Assembly (NCBI GenBank): GCA_013396995.1
Contig: VWZP01002400.1
Location: 1,674,001 to 1,738,000, forward strand
DNA: 64,000 nt
Reading direction: 5' to 3'
DNA from: Dicaeum eximium
Lineage: Eukaryota; Chordata; Aves; Passeriformes; Dicaeidae
Shown: piece after piece, positions 39,005 to 52,782 of the stretch
Layout of the letters: the number at the start of each line of letters is the position of its first letter
How positions within the stretch are numbered: position 1 is the first letter of the stretch
Made by a program: the position numbers and the translations under genes
The notes under the pieces: model-generated
What the model was told of the DNA's origin: nothing
Databases searched by the model: none
Seen by the model: only the letters and a program-made list of their open reading frames with translations

Positions 39005-40271
39005 ATTGTCTGAAATGTTTCCTATGTGGATAAGAGCGCGTCTCCTGCGGAAGCTGCATGGATGACTGTGTTGGGCATGAAGGCTCTGGTGGAAGTTAGG
39101 CTTTCAGGACTAGTGAAAATGGGATTCAAGGGACCAGACAGTGCTTGACCAGCAGTCTCATGTTGGGCTGTTGTAAACTGCTTTTCAGTGACTACATTTG
39201 GTAAATGGTGATTGCTTTGCTTTTACCCATTATTTTAAAAATTTCTGCTGCCTCCCTGTTGCAATCAGAGCTTTGCAACATATGTGAGGATGTCTCCAGA
39301 ATTGTTTTGCTGCTTTGCTCCAGGTGACTGGGCAGATGACTCTGGTGGAGTGATGAGGATAAAAGCTAGTGCTGGCAGCCTGCAGGGTGAATCTGACTGG
39401 AAACTTAACCTTTTCAAAGGCAGCAGCACTTGATTCCTGCCCTTGTCACCAACCTTTGGAGGTTTGTGCCACCACGCCAGTGCTTAAGCAATATTGCTCT
39501 GTTGTTGTGTCCTGAGGGAGCAGGTGGGGATGGGAATGGTAGTAATTTTTAACCACTTCTCAGATTGATTTTCAAGGTTGCTTGCAAGGCAGAAGTAGCC
39601 AGTCCTGCTAGCCAGCATGTTCATCCTGCATCGCCTTTGTGTTGGACATCAGTCTCAGTGGTTTCTGTGTCTTTCCAGTGAGATCCACTCACTCTTCATG
39701 GGCTGATAGACATGATAATTATATTTTTGCTTCCAGACTCCCTATTTACACTCACAGTGAAACAACCACTACACTGAGTATCTGTATGGTGAGATACAAG
39801 CTGCTGCACAGTGATGTCCCTGGGGGCTTAACTGCATAGTGAGTGGTTTGTTTCTTCAGGTTTCTGCACTTTTGCTTGTTTGCTCTCTGTGGATGGACAC
39901 GATCTTCATGGGCCTGGTATAATTCAAGGAACTTGCAGGCAGGGAAGTGGGTGATGCCCAGCTGTTATTCCATGGAAGTGGATGTGCTGTCAATGGAAGC
40001 TCAACAAAGTCAAGATATCAGTGACCAGTAACTGTTCTGTAAATGTGCACCTTCAGTTCAATTTACTATTTGTGAGTTGTTTTTAAAGGTTCTCATGGGA
40101 CTAAATGAAATTTTTTCATGCGGTTTCTCAGTTTAATGGATAACATACATTTGAAGAGTCGTTATTGTCATACTCATCCCTTTATGCTGGCTGATGTTAT
40201 GGTTCCATATAATTTGAAATACTAGAGCAGCTTTAAACTATTTGTTTCATGATGAGATGCTGATGAGAAGC

Positions 40272-40354
40272 TAATCCAGGTCAATGATTTTTGTACTTTA
40301 GTATTGGATCTTAATCCAGGTCAGTGATTTTTTTTTTACTTTGATATTGGATCT
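40272..40354 (+). repeat. Two-copy tandem duplication of about 40 bases
   Basis: Unit 1 (40272-40311) and unit 2 (40312-40354) both begin taatccaggtca and end attggatct. They differ by a few substitutions and a 3-base longer T run in unit 2. They are directly adjacent, which indicates a fairly recent slippage or unequal-crossover duplication. Confidence 0.85.
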
Positions 40355-43176
40355 TTCATAACTTGTGAATAATTTGCCTCACATACCCTTTCAGGACTGA
40401 AATATGCTGCTGTGAGGAAGTGGCTTTTGCTTAGTATTCTATCATGCTTTCCTCATCAAAGTTCTCATTGTAAAGTCTAGCTTGCTCTTTTATGCTTCCT
40501 TTAACTTCCTTTACTGTATATAATTGTGAGAATGTAATGAGGGAAATTCTTCTTAAAATTTGTTCTACTCTCATTTAGTCATATTCTTTTTCAACCATTA
40601 TAATTTCTCTGTATTTTCTTACCAATTATTAGTGTTCCAAGTGGGAAATCCACTAGGGATCTTAGGTGGCTATACATTTAACTGTGAGGACACATGATGA
40701 GCAAATAATTTGTGTGGTGTTTCTTTTCTCTCCCTCAACTGGCTTTGAAATGGGTATGATTTTTTCTTAATAAAAACTTAAGTTTTCATAACAGTAGTCA
40801 CTGATGAAAAGAAGTGATTTCCATATTGCTGTGTTAGGATGTCCTTGGATTTCCTATGCATGTTCTTCAGTGCTCTCTATTGCATACAAGAAATGACCAC
40901 ATTTAGCAGACACTAACTTGTCTTGTTTTGACAGGTAAGGAAATGGGACAATTTACTTTTTGCTAGTTCTCTGCAGCTGTCAAAAAATTAATCAGAAATA
41001 CCCTTGAGTGGCAAGGCATACTGGTATTGAAAAGGGAATGTAATTTGAAGCAGTTTATTGGTCCCCCTGCCATCCTTAAAGAGTCATTTTCCCTGTGAAT
41101 TATGGAGAGCAGCCTTGTACAAACCTCAGGTTGTGTTTATTGGTGGCAGGGTGTACCCTGCAGGCTTTAGCAATGTGTGGGTACCTTGTATCTGCTCCAG
41201 GGAGAGAGAGCTCCTTTCTGCCCTGAGGAGGCTCTCCAAGCAGGTGGGAAGACTGGAGCAGAGAGGCTGTGGGAGAGTTTGCCGGAGTGTGTGGAGGTGT
41301 TTGTGTCCTGCTGGGGTGGCTCTTGCTGGTGGCAGATCTGGCCAGCTTTTGGTGGAGCCGTGAGTCACGTTCAGAGGCTCCGTTTGGTCAGTTGTGTGTG
41401 GCACAGCTGTTCTCAGCCGCGGAACATGAGTCACAAACCTGTGAGTTTCCAGTCCTCGCTGAAGAACATACCCACATCGCTGCTCTTGTGGTTTCATTTA
41501 GAAATAAGTGAGCAGTGCAAGAGTTGAATAATTAGACTGACTAGGTCAAGTACTTACTGTATACTGATTTCTGTTTTTTTTTTTAAGAACACATATTGAG
41601 AAGTAGCATGTTACTGTCACAAATGGAAAAGTGCTTGTTTCTGAAAAAAGTGATCAGGATCTGAACACATACTTCCTGAATCCTATAGCCAGAAAATTAG
41701 TTGCAAGGGTCTATTCTAGTTGTTTTGCCTAATTACTCTCCTGTCCTTGTTTCACGTAACCTCACTTATTCTGATCTATTAGAAGGCTGTTGCTGAATAT
41801 TTGTCTACTTGTTCACACTAAAATATCATCTTGCAACAAATTAAACAAGTTTGTCTACTGCTACATGGACTCCATGCTGCTATTCTGATTATCGGACTTA
41901 AAGGCAAGAATCAGCCTTGCAGTATTGTTGTGTCCATTGTTCTGAAAATCACTGTTGTTGCTTCTCCAGTGCTGAGAACCATCTCCATAGAGAGGCAGAG
42001 AAAGATCTATCATTGTTATAAATTCTGTTACAAATTGCATATATATTGATTTTGTTTTTTTTTCTAATCCTATCTCAATAAGCTATTATGCCTTTTAGAA
42101 GATAGTCACTAATCCAGGATCATACTGTGTTTTATTTAGATTTCATTTTATTTTGCTGATTAGTCTGTAGAACAAAACAATACTAAACAAAACCAGACAT
42201 AAAATGAGGTCTTCTAGACAAAGTTTAGGCTTCCTAGAAATTACCGCTTAGCTCCAGTGTTTGCATTCAATATGTTATTTAAAAAAATCACCTAAGGAAC
42301 CATTTGTGTTGAAGTGATGTTCTGTTAGGCAATTAGTAAGCTGATGCTTGTTCAGAGGCCTGGAAGTATGTTAACAGCAGCTGCTTGTACTGCTTCTCTA
42401 TGTGTTCTTTTGTATAATAAGTTTATAAAAAATATTTGCCTACAGCTCGCAGGCAGAGGCTTTCACTGTCCCTGTGTTAGGGTGTATGTTTTCCTTTATG
42501 CATGCATCAATGCCAAAACCAGTTATGGGTTAGTGCTCATGCAGAAATTTTTAGCCATGACAAGAGTGACTGTTGAGTTTTATGTAGATTTGTGTAAATA
42601 GCCAGTATCTTGCTGTGATTTTGTTGTGCCTTTTTAAACAGAACGTCATTGATGATACCACATTTAAGATGCTGGGGATGTACTTATACAATCAACTTAA
42701 ATTGTGTTATGCTATCACACACTGCTGCTAAATTACTCAATACTTAATTAATTTGTTCTACATGCATGACCAACTTAGGTTTTAACAGGGTTGTCTTCAC
42801 TAAGTTCAGAAGAACAGCAGAGCACTGAATGAGGACTTCGCAAGTTAGTGGTTCTCAGGTTGCCTTGGTAGATTAGTTTTTCTGGCACTGTTGTGTATGT
42901 TTCTTGTAAATTTAAGAGAAATGAAAATAAAAGCATGAAACTAACAGTAATAATTTATACAGCCCTTCTTTCAGGAATGAGGAATACCTTTTGCAGGTGT
43001 TTTTAAAATGCTTCAAGAAATTGGCTTGAGGTCGCCAATATGTGTGCAGTGCTGTTCTGAAGTCATTGAGCAGTAGCATAAAGACTGGGATGAGTTCTTC
43101 ACTTTAAAATGATCCTTAACACTGTTCATCATCTATGGACACTTGGAATATGTTCCAAAACTCAAAGCACACTACT

Positions 43177-43719
43177 TTAGTAATTAAAATAGTTACTTTG
43201 GTGCAGTGTTCTGTAGTTTTCTTCCCAAGGTGACTGTGTAGCAAGACAGTGGAAATACCTGGGGGCAAGGTACTTGTACTTGACAAGGTATTGGTGGCAG
43301 AGTCTGTGGTTATTCAAGTGGGGCTTTTGTCTTCTGCCCCGTGCTCTGAAGAGCTGCTCCTGGGCTCCATCAGCACCCAGGGTTTTTGCAGGATTTGTAG
43401 GAACTGCCAGGATTTTACTCTTCTTTACAGGAAGAGTAAAGCTTCTGCCAGTATGGCTGGGGGCCTTTTGCACTGCTGAAGGGTTGCTCTTTGTGGGATC
43501 TGAGGCTTGGGGCCCAGTGGAGACACCAGGCTTGCTCTGCATCTTGGGCTCCATGCTGCTCTTGTTGAAAAGGCAGCTTTCCTGTGGGATCTTTTATGGT
43601 CTCCCATGGACCTCACCTGCTGAAGACTGAGCAACAGATCTTTTCACCATTACATTGGGCTCTTTACTGAAACTGCCTTCCTGTTGTTTATAATGAGCTG
43701 TTTGAAACAACCATCTATG
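43177..43719 (-). pseudogene. Probable decayed retrocopy fragment, protein unidentified
   Basis: One minus-strand frame can be read through 181 codons with a single in-frame stop at 43594-43596. The product reads like a disordered, basic, Ser/Pro/Lys-rich nuclear or cytoskeletal protein, with stretches such as KQQEGSFSKEPNVMVKRS before the stop and SFTLPVKKSKILAVPTNPAK after it. The ratio of charged to hydrophobic residues and the length are unlike chance frames in this AT-rich intron. It lies antisense in VAV3 intron 1. I could not name the parent gene. No flanking poly-A or duplication was found, so it could be an old exon-derived piece or, less likely, chance. Confidence 0.4.
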
Positions 43720-45846
43720 TTACGGTTATTTAAAAACTGTTTTTGTAATTGGATTGTAGAAAAATATGATATTAATATCTTAAGACTCAGCACAGTGTAT
43801 GGTTCGGTATGGTAATGCAGACTTCTCACTGGTGCTCACATACTCCATTTAAAACTCCCTAAGAGTCCAGATGATCCTAAATTATACTCTGCTTCTCAGG
43901 TTTCAAAGTATTTGGTGTATTCACAATTTGATTATTTTAGGCTATTAACAAATACTCAGTTGTGCTCTAGGATTTAAATTTTTCCCTTCTTTTCATATTT
44001 TTGTAGATCTTCAGTCTCATGAGACCATGCTTATGATCGTTTTACTCTGTGAGATGCCAAATTGACATCTTTTGAAATGAAGTTCTGGACTGTTTCTTGG
44101 TGTACCTCCACTGTTATTGTGAGACAGGGTATCAGTATGATTTAGCTGTCACATGAGATGGGACACATATGGAGGTGACAGATGAATTTCTATGAGCATC
44201 CACTTATTTGTCTCTGCTGAGATGATCACAGCTGTTAATTCATACTAGTGGAAGTAGGTATTTATGCAATTTTGACACATCTCCCACACAAATTTGGGTT
44301 GCCTTCAATGATGTGTTTGATTTTTGGCAGACAGCTTGGAGTGACTGAATGCAGCCTTTGAGACAGCAAGTGCCTATGATGGTGTACAACTGGAATGTTT
44401 TATGTCAGCTGAACCTTTCTTTCACTGTTTGTGAGCCTTCTTAAGGAAGGAAGCCTACTGCAGCTTCACAAAGATTGATCTGTTTTTAAGTTGGCGGTGT
44501 AAATTAAGTTTCTAAAACTTAGCAATTTTTGCATTATAAAGATACTTCACTTGAATGCCTTAATTAGGAGGGTTACATATCACTGAACAAATGAAGTGCA
44601 GTTTGCCTAACATTGGCGGGATTTCAGTGATATGGTGGAAAACAGTGGGTAAAAAGATGTTAGTTCCTACATTTTTAGATTTGTATTTTAACTGCCCTTT
44701 CTCTCAGAATTTTTGGAAGTTGTGAGCTCTTAATGCTTTTGTGTACTATTTATCACAGGAACTGCAGCTGTGGCTCAAACCACAGTTTTGTCTACCTCAT
44801 CATCGACATGCAGACCAGATTCTTCAGAACAGTGCTGAAGTTTTTGTGCCCCAAACATTGATTATGCTGTTGTGCATTATGGCTCATTATGCCATTGCAG
44901 TCTGCTGCATAAGCCGCAGTACTCCAGTAACCTGTAGTTGTGGTCTTCATTTATTACATCCTTCTTAAAACAGAAAGAAGTTCAGACAAGGGCATTAGAG
45001 GTTTTCTATTGTATTAAACAAGCAATAGAAAATGAAAAATTTGTCAGCTTTTGGCAAGAGCCGACATAGGGGGAGACTAAGAGAGGCCTGAGAAAAGAGA
45101 AAATTATTTGCTCTCCTTTCCAGTGTGGAAACAGAGGGGATGTCCAATGGAAGTGCTAGGTAGCACTTTTGAGATGCCAACTCAATGCAGGAAGGATGGC
45201 ATTTGGTGGCAGGTGAACATGTTGAAGCTCCAGAGAACATCACAAGGTATAAAAATGTAGTCAGTACACTATACAGCCACAGAGTTTCTGCCTCCAGTCC
45301 TGCAAATTTACTTTTCGAGTTTCTTTTCCATTCATGGCTATTCCCACTGGTTTGTGGTTTGGGCTTCTGGGCTTAGCTGTTCTACTTACTTGACTTGGAA
45401 TCCTTGAGAAGTATTCTCTGAATATATTGGAAACCCCTGTCCTGCCATGGAGAGCATGGTCTAATAAACTGCAAACCTGAAGTGACACACCAGCAAAAAT
45501 AGCACAGTGGATTTTAAAAATAGGTAACTAGAGGACGGTCAGATTCATATTGGGCAATTTGTAGGGAGCTGTACTTGCACCCTTAAGGTCTGCTAGGAAT
45601 TTATTCCATGACCTTAAGAGTTTGGCAAGGAATACACATGTGCAATTTAAGAGAACATTTTAAGTATTTAATGATTCATGCATGTTAACACTAACAACTG
45701 TTGATAAGAATATTGTTCCTTCCTCGTGGAAATCTAAGACCTAGTACATGATCTGTTTCTGCTGGTAAGAAATAGAAAAGCACAGGAGTTACTTGGGCTA
45801 GGTTCACCTTTAAGAGGAACTGACAGCCCTGTGTAGGTCATCAGCA

Positions 45847-45862
45847 CCCCCCTCCCCTCCCC
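45847..45862. repeat. C-rich run (C6-T-C4-T-C4)
   Basis: Three cytosine runs separated by single T. It is one run short of the canonical four-run quadruplex/i-motif pattern, so it is recorded only as simple sequence. Confidence 0.6.
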
Positions 45863-48644
45863 AGTTGTGTTCAATGTCCATGCAGGATCCAGCGCTGACA
45901 GCTTTGAGAACTTAAGTGCTTAGAAAAGAATAAGTTAGCTGGCAGCTTTAGGGTTCCTTCCTGCCCTACAAGAAGTTTAAATCCTTTAGGTAGGTATAGC
46001 TTTTGAGGTTTCTGGCAACTGCTAATGTTTCATCAACTAAGTTGAAATGTGAGTGTTTAAAAAGCCTGTGTTGGGACCAATGAAAACACATCCAAGTAGG
46101 AAATCAGTGCCCTTAACAGTTTTGCTGTTTACAGAAGCAGTTTTCCATGTCACAATTGTAAATACACCTGATGGCACAGTGACTACTGTCTTACTTTGAA
46201 TGGCAGTTTGATAAACAGTTTTGCCTGGAGCAGTTCAATACCAAAATTGTAACACATTATTTTCTTGTTTGGCTTTTATTTCATGTTTCACACAATTAAT
46301 GAGTCAAGTATTTTACTATTTCAGTGCTCTTTGTTCCTGGATCCCTTTTAGTCTATTCTGATTGTCTTTTTTAAACCTTTGTTTGTGTCTGTCCCTTTCC
46401 TGTTCCTTTTCCTGGGGTCCTCTTTTCATTTCCTTGTTGTTGTCTTCCTCCTATTCATGTTCTCCTTAGGACTATTTTCCATGTTCCCTTTGCCTTCCTT
46501 CTCTTTGCATTTGCTTGTGAAACACTCAGATTTTTTCTCAAAAGACATTTTAGAGATGCAGCTTTGGGATATGAGACAGGGCTACTTATTTGAAAAGGTA
46601 ACTAAGCACAGGAAATCGCTGGCTAATCTCTTTGTGCTTTACATGCTTAATACTGTGTTCCAATTGCTGTTTTTCTGACAAAATACTGCAGAATAGATTT
46701 AGTTAAGTCTTGCTAGTGGGGAGCAAATGGCTACTCTAAAAATTGCCCTTTGCAACAGGGCGCTGTCCTGAGTTCTCCCACCCCTGTCGCTTGCCAATTA
46801 CGCTTATGGAATTCTAGTAGTTGGGGCTTAATGGTCCAAGTATTCCCATGTATTGCAGTTTCATGGCTTGTGAGAGCACTTGACTTCGAGGACACAGAAT
46901 TTCAATGGTTTTTTGGCCTCACTTGCTCAACCAATGCTATAATGCCAATGAGGGAGTCAGTAATGCATAACAAATCCTGAACTTCTTTCCCTGCCCTCTA
47001 TTCACTCCGTATCAGTATTAATAGAAGTGGAGCATCCTTTGTGCTTCCTCAGCTTTTTTCCCAACTTTCAATTTCCATTTTCTTTCTTTGAAGCACAGGG
47101 AAGAGCAAATATACATAAACAAAACTTTATACTCAAGCCAAAATGCAATAGACACAATTGAATAGTAGTCAGTTAGGAATTTTAAGAGCTTTCCTATGAA
47201 TATTTAATTACTACATTAACTGAGCAAATAAAGAACATGCTATTAATATTCATACAGTGGTTCAGAGGAATTTAATGTGTTTTATGGTTCATACAGCATC
47301 TTGGGTTGTGCAGGCCTTCAAAGAATGCCTGCATCTGGAAAGGTAATAACACTACCGGTCTCCCTAGCTGCTCCTTAATCCTATGTCTGTTCTTTGCACA
47401 GCACATTTCCTAGTAAAATTCTTCAGTTGTGTAATGGTATCAGAACCTTAAGTGACTCTACAAAGAGCTCAGTGTGGTGTTGCCTCCATATTTATTAGTG
47501 TACCTGCTTTGTGGCTTTTTGAGAACAAAGTTTGGGAGGTATTTAAGGTTTGCTTGGTTTGCTTCTGCTTCGAGCTTTAGGAATATTGATCCTCTGAATG
47601 ATTATGGTGGTTTGCTGAACAAGAGGCCAAATGCAGAATGTAAAACTGAGTTCCTTTGATGTGAGTGACGTGTTCTTCCTGTGTGTGTTAGTTTCTTTTT
47701 TAAATGTAATTTGCAAGTTAATAGATTTTATCTAAGAGCAAGAAAAAGAGTAATCCTTACTTGCCTAGTAACTTCCATTTGCTTATTGAAAATGGGAGCA
47801 CTCATCCTCTTGTGTTGATTTGGTCTTTAAATTCCTTATTGCCCTTTTGCCTTCATTAAGTACGACTCTGGCTTTAAAGATTTTTCTAAGAGAAGCTGCA
47901 CACATGAACAAGAACAATGTTACAAATGCCATTCTTGAGTCCAGTATTGCTCTTTTCTCTTTTGCTGGCTTATGGAAAGACATTAATAGATGTTCAATTA
48001 AGACTTGATCAGTGGGTCCATACTTCATTCACTTACAAATCCTTACAGCTATTTTTTACTGCATATAGTGATAATTACTCCTTTTGGCAGAGCACAAGTA
48101 ATCTAATGTACTTTGGCTGCTGAAATCTGTGAAGAGCCAGCAATGATTTCTGTGTTGAATTGTTAACCCTGATTGTACAAGTCTGTCAGTACCACAGTGG
48201 GCCTTTGTCTGATTATGTAGTAATCTGGTTTTAATTAACATACAGATAGTAAAAAGAAAATAATTGTGACATCTAGTAGAACATGCTCCTATTTTCATAA
48301 CCCTCCTTTTGTGATTGTTCTGACAAAGATGGCATGTGTTGGGGAACTGTCCAGCCTGGCCTATGGAAAGGAGCTCTTGATATCTGAGCAGCTGTATCTC
48401 TAAGTTCCTGATTTTCTCCCTTCATTGGATGTGGCTGAAAGAATTGTAAGGAAGCTGGGATTTCGTGTGCATGCACACTGTGCAGGAGCTGATGAAACCC
48501 TTGGGTCTTTATCTCTAGTTCCCATTGCTCTTTTATGCGTGTAGGTTCAAGGTACAGTTTTGGCCTTGCTGCTGTGTACCTTTGCTATGGTTACAGGATC
48601 TGGGCTTGGTGACTAGAGATGATGGTGCTGTTTGCTCACAGTAG

Positions 48645-48878
48645 CCAGTTCTGGGATCTCTCTCAAATTTGGACTCATCAGGATCTGAACAGCATTTTAG
48701 TGAAGTTTATGCTGTTCCTATCAGCAGAGTTGTTGCAACAAATACTGAAGCAAGTGAGAAGACAAGAATCTGCAACCCTCAGGGCATTAATCAACTTCTT
48801 GAGGGAAATTTTGAGGAGACAAGTTCTGTTTCAGTGCTTTCTTTTGCTGAAACAACTTGCACTTATCAATCTTGGTGA
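48645..48878 (+). pseudogene. Protein-like open segment, possible coding remnant
   Basis: A 77-codon plus-strand frame, ended by TGA at 48876-48878, reads like an acidic Ser/Thr-rich segment of a real protein, for example DSSGSEQHFSEVYAVPISR and NQLLEGNFEETSSVSVLS. It is preceded by an acceptor-like 'ctgtttgctcacag' ending at 48641. The in-frame codon just after that AG is a stop, so as an exon it would need another start. A second, Leu-rich plus-strand frame is open over the same bases. No family was recognised. It could be an exon relic, retrocopy fragment or chance. Confidence 0.3.
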
Positions 48879-51800
48879 CAGAATGTACAAAAGCAATTCT
48901 TCCAGTTAAATCCATTATGGAAATTTTCACATTTCTCCTCTTTCTTAACAGGTATAAGTACAGCATTTTTGTTTTTGCATATATTCTCAGGAGCAGAGTG
49001 GAAATAAAAATGAGAGATTGCCAACTAATTTGTTCTCATTGTCATTCCAGGAACAGATAGGAAAGGTCATGTTTTGTAGTAAGAACTGAGGGTGTAGAAA
49101 GAGCATTTAAGTGTTATGGCAATGATCTGCTCTTCTGTTCTGACTTTTATTCTTGTACGATTCTGTTTTTCCAAGAACGCGAATAACCAATAGAAATATC
49201 TCACATATTCACAAACCTGAATATGCTTCCTTGCATGTAACATCAGTATTTCCTAAATTAAAAAAACAAAGCAATCGTACCTTCTGAGATGTGTGAATTG
49301 AAGCCAAATTTGCTTCTTTTATATTGAAAGTCTGGCCTCACCTCAGCTGTTTTTGCTATAACATGCTTTCTGTAATGTAAAATGCCATTACTTTTTGGTT
49401 TTGTATATAAGACTCTTTACAGACAAGTCAAATAGCTGCAGCTGTGTAGTTTATAAAGTGCTGTCATTTAGAGGAGGAATAGGAGGGGAAGATTTCAGGA
49501 GTTTCCATGATTGACATGCCTTATTTCTTCCACAGGAGATAAAATGGATTTAGTAAGCAATGGGCTAAGTAGAGACCCTTTCCTATGTTTTTACTCTTTC
49601 ATCATAGCTTCTACATGATGGTGACTAGGAGCAACTGGTCTCAGTCCTGATGCAGTTATTGGGAGCCTCCTGAAGTCTGTGTGAGGCTGGCAACACAACA
49701 TGCAGAAAGGCCACTGAAGTGCAGTGATGAAGGGATGGGTATTCCATGTCAGCAAAAGTGAATCACAGTGGGAGAAAAAACACCTTCCCTGACACTGAGT
49801 GACAGTGATCCAGTCTGGCTTTAATGCCCCTTATAGCCTAGCATCTCTTTAGTCTGCCTTAGATAACTCAGGCTTCAGTTTGTTCCTAGTTTGTCTTAGT
49901 GCAGACTGCATGTCTGATCCAGACAAGGGAACCAACTGCCAGCTTCTCAGGCTTGTGACTAAATATCTCTGCTTCTGACTCAATCATCATCATAAGAAGG
50001 AGGTGGAAGTTGAAACAAATACAAACAGCTTTTTTTCCCTCTTCCCACTATCGGTAATTAAAATAATAAGAAAAGTGAATTAGAACTCTGTCTTTCCTGA
50101 ATACTTGTCATTTCTTGGCCTTTCAGTTTGCACTTGCCTGACTGGTGTTGCTCTGTTGGAATTCCATTAAATGTCTTGTGGCAGAATTTGATCTTCAGAG
50201 CTCTTTGTGTTGGTTTCTGAATGCCTGTAGAGGCGCTTTTAGTACAAGGGATACATCTAGATACTGAATATTATGGTCTGTATCAAACAGACCTTTTTTC
50301 CATTGAAGTACTTCAGTGCCAAAATATATTTTTTGAGAAATACCTCTTAGATGATGGGAATAGGGGTTATATGATTTTCCCCCCCTTTTTTTCTTTTGCA
50401 TTTCATCTTTCACTTCATTAAAGATCTGGTTAGAGAAATCCTTCTTCCCTGTGGGCAGCTTTAGCCCTGCCTGTGCTTTTAGTATCTAATTAGTCATTTC
50501 TATTCAGTACCCTTTGTAAAGTATTTCTATGCATTTCTGTCAGTGCACATAACCATGTTCTGTGTGGAAAAAGCCTCAAATAAATGTTTTTGTGTGAAGT
50601 GGCAAATATTGTGGGAAAAGACAGCATACTGTTTCTGTGGGACCTGGTATAATTTGATTTGCCCACTGTCTTGGGTTTAAAGTTCAGACAAATAGAATCC
50701 CAGTTATATAAACCTGCTTTTTTAAGGTGGTAGACATATGTTTTTTCAAACTTGCTTGTCATTTCAATAAATGCTGTGTAAGTGCCTCTTGCAAAATTAA
50801 ATTCTGTGCAGAACAGACCAGAGGGCACTAGAATCTGTTCCATAAAACCACAGTGGTTTATCACAGGAGTTAGATCATTTCAGCAGCCCTGACAATGGCT
50901 ACATTATGGGTTTGTAGTAGTGAAACATTAGGATGCTTTAGTAATGTCTTCATAATCTCTAGCTGTTAATACTGCAAAGTGTTTTCAGGTTCCTGAGCCC
51001 CAATCACAGAATGGGGATGGGTTGTGGTTTCTGTCCATCTGTCTCTGGTGCTGGATGGAGTCTCCTCTCATAGCATGTCTGCAGATCAGCAAGAGAGAAG
51101 CTGTATTTCTCACTAGTGTTAACTTGTTTGTACTCATGGCTTATACTACCCCACTGCAATATTTTACTGATCTGTTAGTGAGAATTCCTAATATAGCTGT
51201 CTCCTAATATAGCCATGTAGTTTAAAAAGGGGTGAAAAAATGCATCATTAACTATTCCAAGGGAATGTATTTATTTTTTTTTTAACCAATTCTTGTACTG
51301 GAAGACAGTGGTTGCTGTGGAGGAGACTTTGAGTGAGGTTGAGCTCTTCTTGCATCTCTGCAAACCGGGTACCCAACTGCTCTAATGATCTCCCTTGCTG
51401 TGTGCTGAACTATGTTTTCTTTTGAAAAAGAAACACAATAATGCAGTAGGTTTCCAAATATCCTGAGGACTGTACTTACTAATGAGACTGCAAAGTGATG
51501 ATGCCTTTTTCTTGCTGCCAGTGAGGAAGGTTGTCCTTTATAGAACTTCCTAGATTTTAGCCGTATGCTCTTTTTTAATTTGGAGGCTTCTCTTACTAAT
51601 CTGTATGTCTTTATACAATAACCACAATGATAAAAAAATCTTTGCTTTCAATGAGGCAAACTGTTTCTTTAGAAAATTGCAGTATAAAGTTTTGCAGATG
51701 ATTCTGAAAGTTTTCTGGGTAATATAATAAATGAAATTTTCTGAAAAGTTAGTAGCATATAACAAGTGGTTTTTAAAAGACTTTTTTCATATATTGTACT

Positions 51801-51915
51801 GCAAAATGAATTCATTTAAATATGAACATGATTTTAGTAGTTTTGCAGCTTTATCCTTGTAGCTGCTGTGGTTAGCTTAATAGTTAGTGATAAGAAGTCC
51901 ATTTTCGTTTTACAG

Positions 51916-52137
51916 GATAAAACTGATGGATATGGAATCATTATAGGGCCAACTCCAACTCAGCAAGAGGCTGATGACAGAAAATTGGCTCTAAATTTAA
52001 AGAAATTTGAAGTTACAAATAAATCTTATTGGAAAAATGCTGCCATCTTTATCTTTTATTGTAGGAGATATCTGTTAAGAATAGTTGGAGAGGTTTTGCT
52101 GAAGGGAGAGGACATCTTGTTTGTGAAAAACTGCTGA
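51916..52137 (+). pseudogene. Exon-like segment with protein texture, unidentified
   Basis: After a good acceptor-like sequence 'cattttcgttttacag' (AG at 51914-51915), a frame begins DKTDGYGIIIGPTPTQQEAD and continues through DDRKLALNLKKFEV. The frame remains open to the TGA at 52135-52137. The balanced charged and hydrophobic composition looks like a folded-domain exon. No good donor follows: the nearest in-phase candidate, GAA|GTTACA at 52012, is weak. The phase at the acceptor would suit VAV3 exon 1, but the segment is not part of known VAV3. Family unrecognised. Confidence 0.3.
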
Positions 52138-52782
52138 TCCATTAAATGGTTCTTTCAGCTATATTAAGAAGCTAAATGCAACTCAGTAAAATGCTCTTTA
52201 GCAAATCTAGGTCAGATTTTAGGCCCATGACAGCTCCTGTCTCTCCCTTAACTTCTGGTTCCCTTTAGAGGTAAACAATTTAATGCAGCTATAAGCTTTT
52301 TTTGGACTGGAAGACTTCAGCACTAACTAATACAAGCTCAAAACTTAGTCTTCAAAAAGGCAGCTGAATTTTCTGGAGAGAATCATATCTGTCAGTGGTT
52401 TTGAGAATTTTGACGTAAGAAAATAGATGGGCATTCAAGTTAAATCAGTATTGTGCATTGGACAAACCTAGTGGCTGTTGATAGCTTTTAAGAAAAGTAA
52501 TAAATCTGGGGAAAATACAGCAGAAAACAATAATAATTTTGTATGTGCCATCTTGTTTTTAAAGCTCATTTTAAAGACCAGCTCATTTTCTGATGCTTTC
52601 TGCCACTGGATTGAGGAGGAAGCACATATGTTGAACATCTGTTGGCCTTCTAACCTTGCAATTTTGACTTCAAAATTATAATCAGATAAGCTTGCCACAT
52701 TGGCTAAGCAAACTAAACATTGTTAAAATTGCACTTGGCATAAAAGCAGTCTGGCATAAATGCAGTGTTGTCCTTGAGCAGC

